From Acidobacteria bacterium Ga0074141 (GTDB lineage Bacteria > Acidobacteriota > Blastocatellia > Pyrinomonadales > Pyrinomonadaceae), in the NCBI GenBank assembly GCA_001464665.1, contig LNDP01000024.1:806001-870000 (forward strand): a DNA stretch of 64,000 nt, written 5' to 3'. The position numbers and the translations under genes were made by a program. The notes below the pieces were generated by a model that made no database searches, had not been told where the DNA came from, and worked only from the letters and a program-made list of their open reading frames with translations. Below, one piece after another: positions 17,601-25,814 of the stretch (the stretch's first letter is position 1; each line of letters opens with the position of its first letter).

Positions 17601-18560
17601 TCAGTCTTCAAATTGGAGTTCTTCGATTATCTCGGCCATGTATTTGCGGGCGAGGTCGGTTTCGTTGGGTTTGAGCGAGATGGCCCCGACAACGGCGTGG
17701 CCGCCGCCGCCGTAGCGTTCGCAGATGGCGGCGATGTTGTGGACACGCGGCCGCGGTGCCCAGGGGTTAGAGCCGATGGAGATCTTCGTCCGGAAAGAGC
17801 TTTCGGAGACCGAGATATTGTAGGTCGTCTCTGGGTAAAAGTAGTACGGGATGAATTTGTTATAGCCCTCGATGCCGGTGCCGATGAGGTCAAAGCTAAC
17901 GACGCCGCGGTCGTAAACCGCACGTTCGCGGATCGCCTCGACCGTCCGCCAGTGCTCCTCGAGGATCGGGTCGAGCCGCTCCTTTATCTCAGGCCGCTCG
18001 ATCATCTCATCGAGCGTGAACTCGGTCAGCCCGGTGATTATCTTCTCAACGAACGCCGGGTCCTTTTCGCCCTCGATAAGCTGCATCAGCTTCAGCGCCG
18101 ACGAGCGAAGCTCAACGCACTGGGCCGGCGATTCGTAAAACGCACCGTCGATCGTATGTGCCCATTCGATAAGCTCGGCGAGAAACGGGTCCTCAAAGCC
18201 GAATTTATCCTTCGCCACGCGGGCAAGGAACTTCGCGTTCGAGGCACAAGTGGTATCAAGAAACTTTTTGCCCGAGGTATCGGCACGGAAATGCGCCTCG
18301 TCCGACTCGGAAAGAAACGCCGATTGGTGATGGTCAAACCACCAGGTCAGCCTTTCATCAGGGCAATATTTGAAGTCGAGAATGGCGTTCTCATCGCCGT
18401 CGAGTTGCTCGCGGTCAAAGGCGTTATTCGCTCGGTGCATCGCGGGCGTGTAGCCGATCTCGGCATCCGGCGAGACCACCGAGCGATAGAACTTGGTAAA
18501 TATGGCGGCAGACGAAACGCCGTCAAAGCAGTTTCCGTGGTAAATTATCCGAAGCTTCAT
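17601..18560 (-). CDS. DHH/DHHA1-family phosphoesterase
   Basis: 319 residues from the ATG at 18560 (MKLRIIYHGNCFDGVSS); an in-frame ATG at 18590 adds ten residues unlike the family. It shows the metal-binding HGNCFDG motif near the N-terminus, a WWFDHHQSAF DHH motif near residue 80 and the DHHA1 motif RYGGGGHAVVGA near residue 290. DHH proteins of this size hydrolyse phosphodiesters such as nanoRNA, pAp or cyclic dinucleotides; the conserved set does not distinguish the substrate here. It is divergent from the GNAT gene, 72 bp away. Confidence 0.85.
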   Translation of the reverse strand: MKLRIIYHGNCFDGVSSAAIFTKFYRSVVSPDAEIGYTPAMHRANNAFDREQLDGDENAILDFKYCPDERLTWWFDHHQSAFLSESDEAHFRADTSGKKFLDTTCASNAKFLARVAKDKFGFEDPFLAELIEWAHTIDGAFYESPAQCVELRSSALKLMQLIEGEKDPAFVEKIITGLTEFTLDEMIERPEIKERLDPILEEHWRTVEAIRERAVYDRGVVSFDLIGTGIEGYNKFIPYYFYPETTYNISVSESSFRTKISIGSNPWAPRPRVHNIAAICERYGGGGHAVVGAISLKPNETDLARKYMAEIIEELQFED

Positions 18561-18632
18561 AGAGAGTGCGCCGAGCGCAGGGCAAAACATTTCAGGTTAG
18601 AGGGCGAGGGTCGCTTCGTCAAGGCGGGAGAT

Positions 18633-19097
18633 ATGAAGATAAGGCTAGCAGAGGCCGCGGATGCAGCGGCGATGACCGAATTCAACCAACTGATGGCCAT
18701 GGAGACCGAGGGCAAAAGGCTCGAGCCGGAGGTGATCTCAGCAGGCGTCGAGGCGGTTTTCGGCGATCCGGCAAAGGGCTTCTACGTCGTCGCCGAAGAA
18801 GGCAGCGAGGTTGCCGGCGGGCTGATGGTCACGTATGAATGGAGCGACTGGCGCAACGGATGGTTCTGGTGGATACAGAGCGTTTACATCCGGCCGGAAT
18901 TTCGCGGCCGAAGGCTCTATTCAGACCTATACGCGTTCGTCAAAGTGAAGGCAGCCGAGGCCGGCAACGTCTGCGGCTTTCGGCTCTACGTCGAGCGAGA
19001 AAACGAGCATGCCCGCCGGGTTTACCAAAAGCTCGGGATGGTGGAGTCGCATTACCAAATGTATGAAGAAGAACTGAAAAGGCCGGAAGCGTCCTAA
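18633..19097 (+). CDS. GNAT-family N-acetyltransferase
   Basis: 154 residues from the ATG at 18633 (MKIRLAEAADAAAMTEF), preceded by GCGGGAG. The acetyl-CoA-binding motif is QSVYIRPEFRGRRLYSDL, and the C-terminal part NEHARRVYQKLGMVESHYQM is typical of the fold. The same frame stays open upstream to 17121, but that part crosses the repeat element and lies antisense to the DHH gene, so it is not coding. The substrate is unknown. A GC-rich hairpin overlaps the stop codon. Confidence 0.88.
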   Translation: MKIRLAEAADAAAMTEFNQLMAMETEGKRLEPEVISAGVEAVFGDPAKGFYVVAEEGSEVAGGLMVTYEWSDWRNGWFWWIQSVYIRPEFRGRRLYSDLYAFVKVKAAEAGNVCGFRLYVERENEHARRVYQKLGMVESHYQMYEEELKRPEAS

Positions 19098-19112
19098 AAC
19101 GCCGCCGGCCTT
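19079..19112 (+). terminator. hairpin at the end of the GNAT gene
   Basis: AAGGCCGG (19079-19086) pairs with CCGGCCTT (19105-19112) across an 18-nt loop that contains the stop codon. The tail AATTTGG is only weakly T-rich. Confidence 0.5.
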
Positions 19113-19480
19113 AATTTGGCACCCACCACTCGGAGACCCGATGGTTGGATATGAATTGAGAATTCAAGTAACGTTCACCCTTTACGAACAGAGAAGGAGG
19201 CCTCTGAACAATGGATGCCAAATGCCGATAAGAAAAAAATGGGGAGTGCCTGCTAGTCTTCGTGCCCACACTCGAAGATTTCCCCCAAGCAATCTGGCAC
19301 TCCCCAAACTTAAACTTTCTGTCGCCTCCCGGCCTTCAGTTGTCCTTCCGAAAAATATGTTTTCCTTCCGATGCACTTTCTTACTCTGCAACGGCTGTGC
19401 CAAAACATCGGCAACAGCAAAAGTCCAAATTGGCGGGGTTTTCGGAAGCCGCCTGCCGAGGCTGCATTCATCCAATGTAT
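19113..19480. other. intergenic region with no credible gene, one structured element
   Basis: No frame here has a start site, codon pattern or motif I would defend. It holds the long hairpin at 19241-19305, two copies of CGGAAGG (minus strand, about 19347 and 19367), and ends in front of a TATAAT box. Confidence 0.6.
19241..19305 (-). ncRNA. candidate structured RNA / terminator hairpin on the minus strand
   Basis: On the minus strand GGGGAGTGCC and GGCACTCCCC form a 10-bp perfect outer stem. An inner TCTTCG/CGAAGA stem with a 10-nt loop sits between, separated by an asymmetric internal loop (17 and 6 nt). Seven T residues follow the right arm directly. That looks like the 3' end of a leftward transcript, but no gene lies on that strand upstream, so it may end an unannotated small RNA. 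It does not show the SRP-RNA or tmRNA signatures that I looked for. Confidence 0.4.
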
Positions 19481-19492
19481 CTTAACCGTACA

Positions 19493-19498
19493 TATAAT
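19493..19498 (+). promoter_or_regulatory. consensus -10 box (TATAAT)
   Basis: A perfect TATAAT about 74 nt upstream of the ATG at 19573. The -35 region is not clear. Confidence 0.45.
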
Positions 19499-19572
19499 GA
19501 AAACGTGCCGAAAAAAGCGTCCTGTTTTGATTCGTTTGTAGCGGTTCGTTACGCTGTGCTGTAATTGAGAAA

Positions 19573-19857
19573 ATGTCAAAGATCAGCGAGACCGAGCTTA
19601 GACGAATGATCGAGGGGATCCGAGAGGATCGAGAGACAATCATCAAGCACAACCCCATTGGGTCCGAAGACGAAACGCTTTTGTGGATGCTTCTCGGGTG
19701 CCTATTGTCGTACTTGAGCGTTGCGGAAAACGAAACCCCGTGCTTTCCAGGGCGTCCGGATGCGAATGCTTACCGTGAGGCGGTGCTTTTCATACTCCGC
19801 GGACGCTACGTGGGAGAGACCGATCCGGCCGAGCTAATCGACTCGCTTTTAAAGTAA
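19573..19857 (+). CDS. small soluble protein, unknown, operon with MBL hydrolase
   Basis: 94 residues, acidic and mostly helical (SETELRRMIEGIREDRETII, DETLLWMLLGCLLSYLSVAE). No family recognised. The stop codon abuts the ATG of the next gene (no gap), a strong sign of co-translation with the metallo-hydrolase. Its role may be as a partner of that enzyme, which is only inference. Confidence 0.6.
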   Translation: MSKISETELRRMIEGIREDRETIIKHNPIGSEDETLLWMLLGCLLSYLSVAENETPCFPGRPDANAYREAVLFILRGRYVGETDPAELIDSLLK

Positions 19858-20550
19858 ATGATCATTACCAAGTTTGTTCTATCAATTTTTCAACAAAATT
19901 CGCGCTTGGTTGCCTGCGAGAGTACGGGGCGTGCGATCGCGATTGACCCCGGTGCAGATTCAGCAGAAGTGGTTGAGTTTATACGGGAAAGTGGTTGGGA
20001 ACTGCAGGCTATTGCACTTACGCATGGCCACCTGGATCACGTCGGCGGGACGAAATTTCTGAAGGACAAATTTCCCGATGCCGAGGTGATCCTTCACAAG
20101 GACGATGAGGATCTTTACTATGGGCTTCCACTTCAGCCGAGTATGATGGGACTGCCGCAAGTGCAGCTTGCTGCTCTCGGGCTTGAATATGCCGAGCCGC
20201 CGAGGCTTACACGCAACTGGGAACATGGCGAAAAGTATGAGGTCGGCAAGCTTGTTTTCGATGTTTACCACTGCCCCGGGCACACTCGCGGCCATGTCGT
20301 ACTTGTCGAAAAGAACGAGAAAAAGGTCTTTGTTGGCGATTGCCTTTTTGCCGGTTCGATAGGCCGCACCGACCTTCCCGGCGGCGACCATGATCAGCTC
20401 ATCGACTCGATAAACAGCAACATATTGCCGCTCGGCGATGACTTCGTCGTTTATTCGGGCCACGGACCTGAGACAACCGTCGGCGAAGAGCGGACAACGA
20501 ACCCGTTTCTCAATGGGAGCTACATGGCCAGCCGCGGGCGATACGTTTGA
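19858..20550 (+). CDS. metallo-beta-lactamase-fold hydrolase (glyoxalase II-like)
   Basis: 230 residues with the zinc-binding THGHLDHVGG, CPGHTRGHVVL, GDCLFAGSIGRTDLPGG and SGHGPETTVGEERTTNPF motifs. The last two are hallmarks of the YcbL/glyoxalase II-like group of small MBL hydrolases, which cleave S-acyl glutathione-type thioesters. All metal ligands are present. No glyoxalase I gene lies nearby. It follows the 94-residue gene without a gap. Confidence 0.9.
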   Translation: MIITKFVLSIFQQNSRLVACESTGRAIAIDPGADSAEVVEFIRESGWELQAIALTHGHLDHVGGTKFLKDKFPDAEVILHKDDEDLYYGLPLQPSMMGLPQVQLAALGLEYAEPPRLTRNWEHGEKYEVGKLVFDVYHCPGHTRGHVVLVEKNEKKVFVGDCLFAGSIGRTDLPGGDHDQLIDSINSNILPLGDDFVVYSGHGPETTVGEERTTNPFLNGSYMASRGRYV

Positions 20551-20625
20551 CGATATGCAGATCAAAATCTATATTGTTGCGGACGACGAATGACGCATTG
20601 TATTCCAAACTCAACCGGAGGAATT

Positions 20626-21537
20626 ATGAAACAGCTTTTTACTTTAGCTTTTGCGATAGTGCTTTGTGCTGGTCCGGGATTCGGCCACGCCAGCTTGATC
20701 GATGGGCACGCTAAGATCGCGGAACAGGCCAACTTCAGAACCGAAAAGGTCGCCGGGAACGTTTACGTGCTTTTCGGCCAGGGCGGCAACATCGGCCTCT
20801 CGGTCGGGCCGGACGGCATCTTAATGATCGACACGCAGTTTGCAAACGTGGCAGATCGCATCAAGGCGGAGCTCACGAAACTCGGCTCGGACAAGCCGCG
20901 ATTTATCTTCAACACGCACTGGCACGGCGACCACACCGGCGGGAACGAGATCTTCGGTTCCGACTCGATGATCATCGCGCATGAGAACGTCCGAAAGCGA
21001 ATGGAAGAAACGACGATGTTTCGCGGGCAGGCAAGAACGCCTTCGCCTAAGATCGCGCTTCCGATCTTTACCTATGGAGCAGGGATGAACGTCCACTTCA
21101 ACGGCGAGAAGATCAAGGCGATCCACTTCCCGAAAGGGCACACGGACGGCGACACGGTACTCTTTTTCGAAACTTCGAATGTCGTTCACCTCGGCGATGA
21201 TTTCTTCGTGGCCCGGTTCCCGTTCGTCGATCTTGAAAGTGGCGGGACGGTCGATGGGCTTATCCGAAACATCGGCGATATGATCCAGATGATCCCGGCC
21301 GATGCGAGGATAATCCCCGGCCACGGACCGCTTGCGACCCTCAACGACCTTCGCGACTACCACCAGATGATCATCGAGACCTCGCTGATTATTCGGCAGG
21401 GAATGGCCGCGGGCAAGACGCTCGACGAACTGAAGGCCACTGGTTTCCCGGAAAAGTATAAGGAAGCAGGCTCGGGCTTTATCAATACTAATGCGTGGAT
21501 CGAAACAATCTTTCGCAATTACTCAAAGAAGAGCTAA
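20626..21537 (+). CDS. secreted MBL-fold metallo-hydrolase
   Basis: 303 residues from the ATG at 20626, chosen for GGAGGAATT before it and a signal peptide (MKQLFTLAFAIVLCAG, cleavage near GHA); a further ATG at 20590 precedes in frame. Zinc ligands: NTHWHGDHTGGN, FPKGHTDGD, HLGDDF and IPGHGPLA. The pattern IFNTHWHGDHTGG with GHTDGDTV is that of periplasmic B-type lactamase-like hydrolases of unknown substrate. It follows the cytosolic MBL gene by 75 nt; the two could form a functional pair but are not close in sequence. Confidence 0.88.
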   Translation: MKQLFTLAFAIVLCAGPGFGHASLIDGHAKIAEQANFRTEKVAGNVYVLFGQGGNIGLSVGPDGILMIDTQFANVADRIKAELTKLGSDKPRFIFNTHWHGDHTGGNEIFGSDSMIIAHENVRKRMEETTMFRGQARTPSPKIALPIFTYGAGMNVHFNGEKIKAIHFPKGHTDGDTVLFFETSNVVHLGDDFFVARFPFVDLESGGTVDGLIRNIGDMIQMIPADARIIPGHGPLATLNDLRDYHQMIIETSLIIRQGMAAGKTLDELKATGFPEKYKEAGSGFINTNAWIETIFRNYSKKS

Positions 21538-21571
21538 TCGTTAACATGCAGACAGCCCGGCCGGATCGAGT

Positions 21572-22822
21572 TTACGGCCGAGCGGTTTTGCGGAGCGTGA
21601 CGACGATCGCATCGCCGATCTTTCGTTCGCCGGTCGGGTCGGAGGGTTTGTTGACGACCTTGCCGTCGAGTACCATCGTGGTCGATCCGCCGCCGTCAAG
21701 GTTCATCGCGTCGGTTGCACCGATGCTCAGGAGATACTCGGCCAACTCCTGTAGCGTCATCCCAACGCTCACGCCCAGCTGCCGCCCGTCGACTGTAACC
21801 ATAAGAAACTTGCCGTCCTTCAACTTTGCGACGGCCGTCCGAGGGTGCCGGTTGAAGACAAACGCCCGCGAAGCTTTTTCCTGCTCCCAAGTAATTTCGA
21901 TCTTTCCGCCCTTGATGAGTTGCGGAACACCGTTCGTAATGTCCTCTGCTTGATTGAAAAAACTATGCTTCTGGGAATCTCCAAGTTTGAATATGTTGCC
22001 GAATCTGAACTCTTGCTTTTGCGGGTTCATTGCATAGTTCAAGAATGACGTAAACCCTCTTCCGGGATTTTTGTCGACTACGATTGTGAATTGTTCTGAA
22101 TTCATTGGCTCGATATCGGTCGTCTCTCCGGACAAGACCTTTCCGCGGCAATATTCGTTAGATACTGAGTCTTCTCTCGGTGTACGACAAGTCAGCCCAA
22201 AAGTGATTGTCGTGCTCTCGATGCCTGGGGGAGGCATCTTTCCCACCCCGAACTTATACAAAATCAGCTCGCCAACTCTTCTCTCGCGGTTAATTCCGGA
22301 AGGCTTGAAAACCGTGTCGACACCAACACCAATAAAAGATTCGGTTGTAAGGTGGTCAAATTCCACATGGGACTTATCGCTATCGTTCCTGATACCAATT
22401 GAAATTCGATTGTTGGTACTTTCGCTGAGAAGTCTGCCGTTGATCATCAGGACACCTGCCGGATCACCTGCGAACTCGCTATTGTCCAATCGAAAAAAGC
22501 CTGCATTTATCGCCGCGACGGCTCCGTGGCGGGCAGCGATAGACGATGTGGTCTCGGTGCCGACTATCTGGTCCATGCCAAGCCTTACGTTTAGCCGGAC
22601 TCTTGTAAGATCGAGCCTCAGAAGGTTTATCTTCACGGGGTCTTCACCGATCTTGTAGTTGACCTGAGCGTGTTCGACGCCCGGGTGCACCTGCTTGAAC
22701 TCCTGGGCCGGTGTTTTGCCACAGAGAGCACCGAGTACGCAGAGCGCTAAAACCAAAGGCGTCGGCTTAACGAATCGGGATTTGAACAGGCGTTCGAGGA
22801 AATCAAGTTTCATATTATTCAT
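21572..22822 (-). CDS. exported phosphodiester glycosidase (NAGPA-domain) protein
   Basis: 416 residues with an N-terminal hydrophobic export signal (TPLVLALCVLGALCG). The catalytic domain shows HGAVAAINAGFF, NRHPRTAVAKL, MVTVDGRQ and the signature DAMNLDGGGSTTM, which define the NAGPA/DUF2233 phosphodiester glycosidase family. Members remove phosphodiester-linked sugars; bacterial ones act on cell-wall or exopolysaccharide. The start could be the ATG at 22822 or 22813. A nonamer repeat lies directly upstream. Confidence 0.9.
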   Translation of the reverse strand: MNNMKLDFLERLFKSRFVKPTPLVLALCVLGALCGKTPAQEFKQVHPGVEHAQVNYKIGEDPVKINLLRLDLTRVRLNVRLGMDQIVGTETTSSIAARHGAVAAINAGFFRLDNSEFAGDPAGVLMINGRLLSESTNNRISIGIRNDSDKSHVEFDHLTTESFIGVGVDTVFKPSGINRERRVGELILYKFGVGKMPPPGIESTTITFGLTCRTPREDSVSNEYCRGKVLSGETTDIEPMNSEQFTIVVDKNPGRGFTSFLNYAMNPQKQEFRFGNIFKLGDSQKHSFFNQAEDITNGVPQLIKGGKIEITWEQEKASRAFVFNRHPRTAVAKLKDGKFLMVTVDGRQLGVSVGMTLQELAEYLLSIGATDAMNLDGGGSTTMVLDGKVVNKPSDPTGERKIGDAIVVTLRKTARP

Positions 22823-22824
22823 AT

Positions 22825-22851
22825 ACTCAGTGCACTCAGTGGCCTCTGTGG
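22825..22851 (+). repeat. nonamer array ACTCAGTGN
   Basis: Three 9-nt units, ACTCAGTGC, ACTCAGTGG, CCTCTGTGG, in the 46-bp gap between the divergent glycosidase and photolyase genes, ending three bases before a -10 box. Confidence 0.8.
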
Positions 22852-22854
22852 CAA

Positions 22855-22860
22855 TATACT
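22855..22860 (+). promoter_or_regulatory. -10 box (TATACT) 8 nt before the photolyase ATG
   Basis: TATACT is followed by AAATCTAG and then ATG. Transcription from it would give a nearly leaderless mRNA; no Shine-Dalgarno is present. Confidence 0.45.
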
Positions 22861-22868
22861 AAATCTAG

Positions 22869-24251
22869 ATGCGGATCAATGAAAGAGTTGTTCAACTCAA
22901 CGAAAAGCCGATCAACAAAAGCGCTTGTTATGTTCTCTATTGGATGCAGATGTTCAAGCGGACGTCGCATAACCATGCGCTTACTTGGGCGATCCGCAAG
23001 GCGAATGAGTTGAAGTTGCCGCTCGTCGCATACGAAGGGCTGAAATATTACTACCCGTGGGCGAGTGATCGGCTGCATACGTTCATTCTGGAAGGCGTAG
23101 AGGAAAAGCGGTGTGAATTTGAACGCCTTGGTATCAACTACATTTTCTATCTGCAAAAGGATGAAAGCTCGCCGAAGAACACGGTAGCGAAGCTGGCGAA
23201 GGACGCGGCGATTATCGTTACCGATGATTTTCCGTGCTTCATCATTCCCGGTCACAATCGGCGAATCGCGGAGAGAGCCGAGATCGCCGTTCATGCGGTC
23301 GATTCGAACGGCGTCATCCCAATGTCGAAGTTCGACAAGGAGGAGTACGCCGCGTACACGATCAGGCCGAAGATAAACAAACTCCTTCCGACATATCTGA
23401 AACCGAGCGAAGAGGAAAAGGTCGAAATAGACGGCACGAGCATTGATATCGATACCGGCTTCGAAACCATCGTAACTTCCGCGAACATTCCCGAACTTGT
23501 TTCCGCGTGCGACATCGATCATTCGGTCAAGCCGTCTCAGGTGTATCACGGCGGAACGACAAACGGCCGCGAACGGCTCAAGAAGTTTGTCGAAGAGATC
23601 TTGCCCGACTATGACAAAGCTCGCAGCAAGCCGGACCGCGTCGGCTCTTCTCGGCTTTCGGCTTATCTCCATTTCGGCTTTCTTTCACCGCTCGAGGTGG
23701 CATTAGCTGTGCAAGAGGCAGACGCTCCGCAGGAATCGAAAGATGCATACCTTGAAGAGCTGATCGTTCGCCGCGAGCTTTCTTACAACATGACGCGGCA
23801 CAATCCGAACTATGAGTCTCTGGCGGCCCTGCCTGATTGGGTTCATAAAACCATGCGGACTCATGCCGATGACCATCGCGAAGTGACGTACACGCTCGAA
23901 GAACTCGAGGCCGGCCAAACACATGACGAGCTCTGGAACGCCTGCCAGCGTGAGATGGTTTTGACCGGTGAGATGCACAACTATGTACGGATGCTCTGGG
24001 GCAAGAACGTGATCGCGTGGTCTCGGAGTTACGAGGAGGCGTTCGAAACGCTTGTGCACCTGAACAACAAATACTGTCTCGACGGCCGCAATCCGAACTC
24101 ATATGCTGGTATCCTATGGTGCTTCGGCAAACATGACCGGCCGTGGATGGAGCGGCCCGTTTTCGGCCAGATCCGCTATATGACGAGCGGAAGCACGGGA
24201 CGGAAGTTCGACTCGAAGAAGTATATTCAATGGACGAAGATGTTGGGTTAG
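22869..24251 (+). CDS. phrB: class II CPD photolyase
   Basis: 460 residues, the normal length for class II deoxyribodipyrimidine photolyases. Signature 1 reads YLEELIVRRELSYNM and signature 2 GKHDRPWMERPVFGQIRYM; VRMLWGKNVIAWS lies between. The N-terminal antenna domain begins ACYVLYWMQMFKRTSHNHAL, also class II. The enzyme repairs UV-induced cyclobutane pyrimidine dimers using blue light and FADH-. The gene symbol follows general photolyase usage. A DUF2256 gene, a family often found near photolyases, is 1.4 kb downstream. Confidence 0.95.
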   Translation: MRINERVVQLNEKPINKSACYVLYWMQMFKRTSHNHALTWAIRKANELKLPLVAYEGLKYYYPWASDRLHTFILEGVEEKRCEFERLGINYIFYLQKDESSPKNTVAKLAKDAAIIVTDDFPCFIIPGHNRRIAERAEIAVHAVDSNGVIPMSKFDKEEYAAYTIRPKINKLLPTYLKPSEEEKVEIDGTSIDIDTGFETIVTSANIPELVSACDIDHSVKPSQVYHGGTTNGRERLKKFVEEILPDYDKARSKPDRVGSSRLSAYLHFGFLSPLEVALAVQEADAPQESKDAYLEELIVRRELSYNMTRHNPNYESLAALPDWVHKTMRTHADDHREVTYTLEELEAGQTHDELWNACQREMVLTGEMHNYVRMLWGKNVIAWSRSYEEAFETLVHLNNKYCLDGRNPNSYAGILWCFGKHDRPWMERPVFGQIRYMTSGSTGRKFDSKKYIQWTKMLG

Positions 24252-24336
24252 CCTGATACACATTGCAGTCAACCTTCGCGTTTGAGTGGTGGGGTAAGTG
24301 ACTTAATCCACCCTTAAATGCAGGAGGTTTTTCGCA

Positions 24337-24900
24337 ATGATCAATCATATTTCTATCGCAGTAAATGAACCCGAGCAGGTCGCTAATTTTATCGCCGAGC
24401 TTTGGGAGGGTTACGTCTATCCGTTTCCCCCGGCCCCAAACTCGTTCTTTGTCCTCGCAAACGACGGCAAAGGCACCGCCCTTGAGATCACGCCGGCCGG
24501 CACCGTACTTGTACCCGGCGAAGGTTTGCCGGACGAAAGCGATCTAGAGGCCGTCACCGAAGAGCACGAGGCTCAGTTCGTCCGGAGCGAATTTGTACCC
24601 AGATATGTTGCGACGCATATCAACATCAATACCCAGAAGAGCATCGAGGAGATCCGTGAGCTGGCCAAACGCGAGGGCTGGCGTGTGCTCGTCTGCAACC
24701 GCGGCGGCGGGCTTTTTCAGCTCGTCGAGGTGTGGGTCGAGAATACGCTGATGCTTGAGGTAATGACGCCCGAGCAGACCGAGCGATACATCGAGATCAC
24801 CGACCTGAAATTCATGGAGGCCGCATTCGCCGACACCCTTCAACAGCATCATCCGGCAACGGATCGCGTACTGCCGAACGAACTGAGCCTTATCGGTTGA
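24337..24900 (+). CDS. VOC/glyoxalase-like protein, unknown substrate
   Basis: 187 residues. It opens MINHISIAVNEPEQVANFIA, the start of a vicinal-oxygen-chelate half, and continues with conserved-looking THININTQKSIEEIRELAKR and a second half VEVWVENTLMLEVMTPEQ. The usual metal ligands (His6, Glu in the C-terminal strand, His in the second half) are present in plausible places but I cannot assign a reaction. GCAGGAGG lies before the ATG. Confidence 0.6.
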   Translation: MINHISIAVNEPEQVANFIAELWEGYVYPFPPAPNSFFVLANDGKGTALEITPAGTVLVPGEGLPDESDLEAVTEEHEAQFVRSEFVPRYVATHININTQKSIEEIRELAKREGWRVLVCNRGGGLFQLVEVWVENTLMLEVMTPEQTERYIEITDLKFMEAAFADTLQQHHPATDRVLPNELSLIG

Positions 24901-24985
24901 GCGGATAGAACCGAAGCGAGATCGACAGAAAGGCCCAAATATTGATCCGCTGATCAACCTGGCCATTCTGTCGATCCCGTTGGGT

Positions 24986-25654
24986 TCATCCATTCTGAAA
25001 CTCCCGCCAATTGCCCTTCCAGTCAAAATACTCGGTCGCCCGAAAGCGCTTCTTGTATTCGTAGAACGACTCGCGGTCATAGGCATAGCCGAGATAAAAG
25101 TGGTCAAGGCCAAGATCAAGCGAACGCTCGATCTCTTTCAACAAGGTGAATATCCCGAGGCCGGCGGCTGTGATCGCAGGATCGAACATCGCGAAGACGC
25201 TCGAAGATGAACGCTCGCCAAGGTCGAAGTAGCTTTCGGCAACGAGCCGATCGCCCTCGCGAATGCTGAGCTGAAAAGCTTCGCATGGTGATGACGTTGC
25301 GGTCGCCGGGACAAAATCTTCGAGCCTTTCGGGCCGACCTTCGGTAAAGCGAAGACGGTGGCGTTCGAACAAGCTCCTTGATTCCTCCGTCACTCCGAGC
25401 GGGCCGATCGTGACCTCGAGTCCTGCATTCCGCCGCAGGTTGCGACGCTGGCTTTTTGAAAAAGCGAAGCGCTTGAGGTCGATCCGAAGCGGAAGCACAC
25501 GCATCACTTGGCCGGCGTGGAGCCCGAAGTTGTAGCGAAAGAAGTGCTGCCCGAAATGACGCCAGCCGGCCGCCCAGAGGGCATCCATTGCCTCCGCCGG
25601 GGCGAATTCTGAGTGGAAGCGTTCATTGATCAGCCCGGACTCATCAAGCAGCAT
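24986..25654 (-). CDS. arginyl/leucyl-tRNA-protein transferase-like protein lacking the N-terminal domain
   Basis: 222 residues. The middle has LKRFAFSKSQRRNLRRN, the C-terminal part has FDPAITAAGLGIFTLLKEI, then HFYLGYAYDRESFYEYKKRF, matching the C-terminal (GNAT-like) domain of ATE1/Bpt transferases, which add Arg or Leu to N-terminal residues in the N-degron pathway. The N-terminal domain with its Cys-x-Cys cluster is absent, so the protein may act with another substrate or partner. Its ATG shares CATG with the divergent DUF2256 start. No ClpS or ClpA gene is in the window. Confidence 0.7.
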   Translation of the reverse strand: MLLDESGLINERFHSEFAPAEAMDALWAAGWRHFGQHFFRYNFGLHAGQVMRVLPLRIDLKRFAFSKSQRRNLRRNAGLEVTIGPLGVTEESRSLFERHRLRFTEGRPERLEDFVPATATSSPCEAFQLSIREGDRLVAESYFDLGERSSSSVFAMFDPAITAAGLGIFTLLKEIERSLDLGLDHFYLGYAYDRESFYEYKKRFRATEYFDWKGNWREFQNG

Positions 25655-25814
25655 GGAAAACCAAACGCGTCACAAAAAGCCGAACCTGCCCGAAAAGCCC
25701 TGCGAGCAATGCGGACGGCCGATGGCCTGGCGAGCCCGCTGGCGGCGCAACTGGGACGCGGTCAAATATTGCTCCGAACGCTGCCGCCGCGAGCGGCGCA
25801 GGGTTACCAGTTGA
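25653..25814 (+). CDS. DUF2256 zinc-finger-like protein
   Basis: 53 residues from the ATG at 25653; an earlier in-frame ATG at 25626 would extend into the transferase gene. The sequence HKKPNLPEKPCEQCGRPM, then RRNWDAVKYCSERCRR, is the DUF2256 signature. Cys17, Cys20, Cys40 and Cys44 should bind one zinc in a treble-clef-like knuckle. DUF2256 is often encoded beside photolyase/cryptochrome genes, and a class II photolyase lies nearby here; the function is unknown. Its last 11 nt overlap the convergent YggX-like gene. Confidence 0.85.
   Translation: MENQTRHKKPNLPEKPCEQCGRPMAWRARWRRNWDAVKYCSERCRRERRRVTS

Noticed and set aside
17121-18632. A long open frame joined in frame to the GNAT gene
   Set aside because: It runs through the nonamer repeat array and then lies antisense to the DHH gene. 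The GNAT start at 18633 has its own ribosome site. The repeats keep the frame open because 9 is a multiple of 3.
19330-19480. Possible SRP or RNase P RNA because of two CGGAAGG strings
   Set aside because: The SRP core (GGAAGCAGCC) and the RNase P GAGGAAAGUCC signature are absent.
19141-19485. Open frames on both strands of the intergenic gap
   Set aside because: No motif, ribosome site or hydrophobic pattern; they overlap the hairpin and each other.
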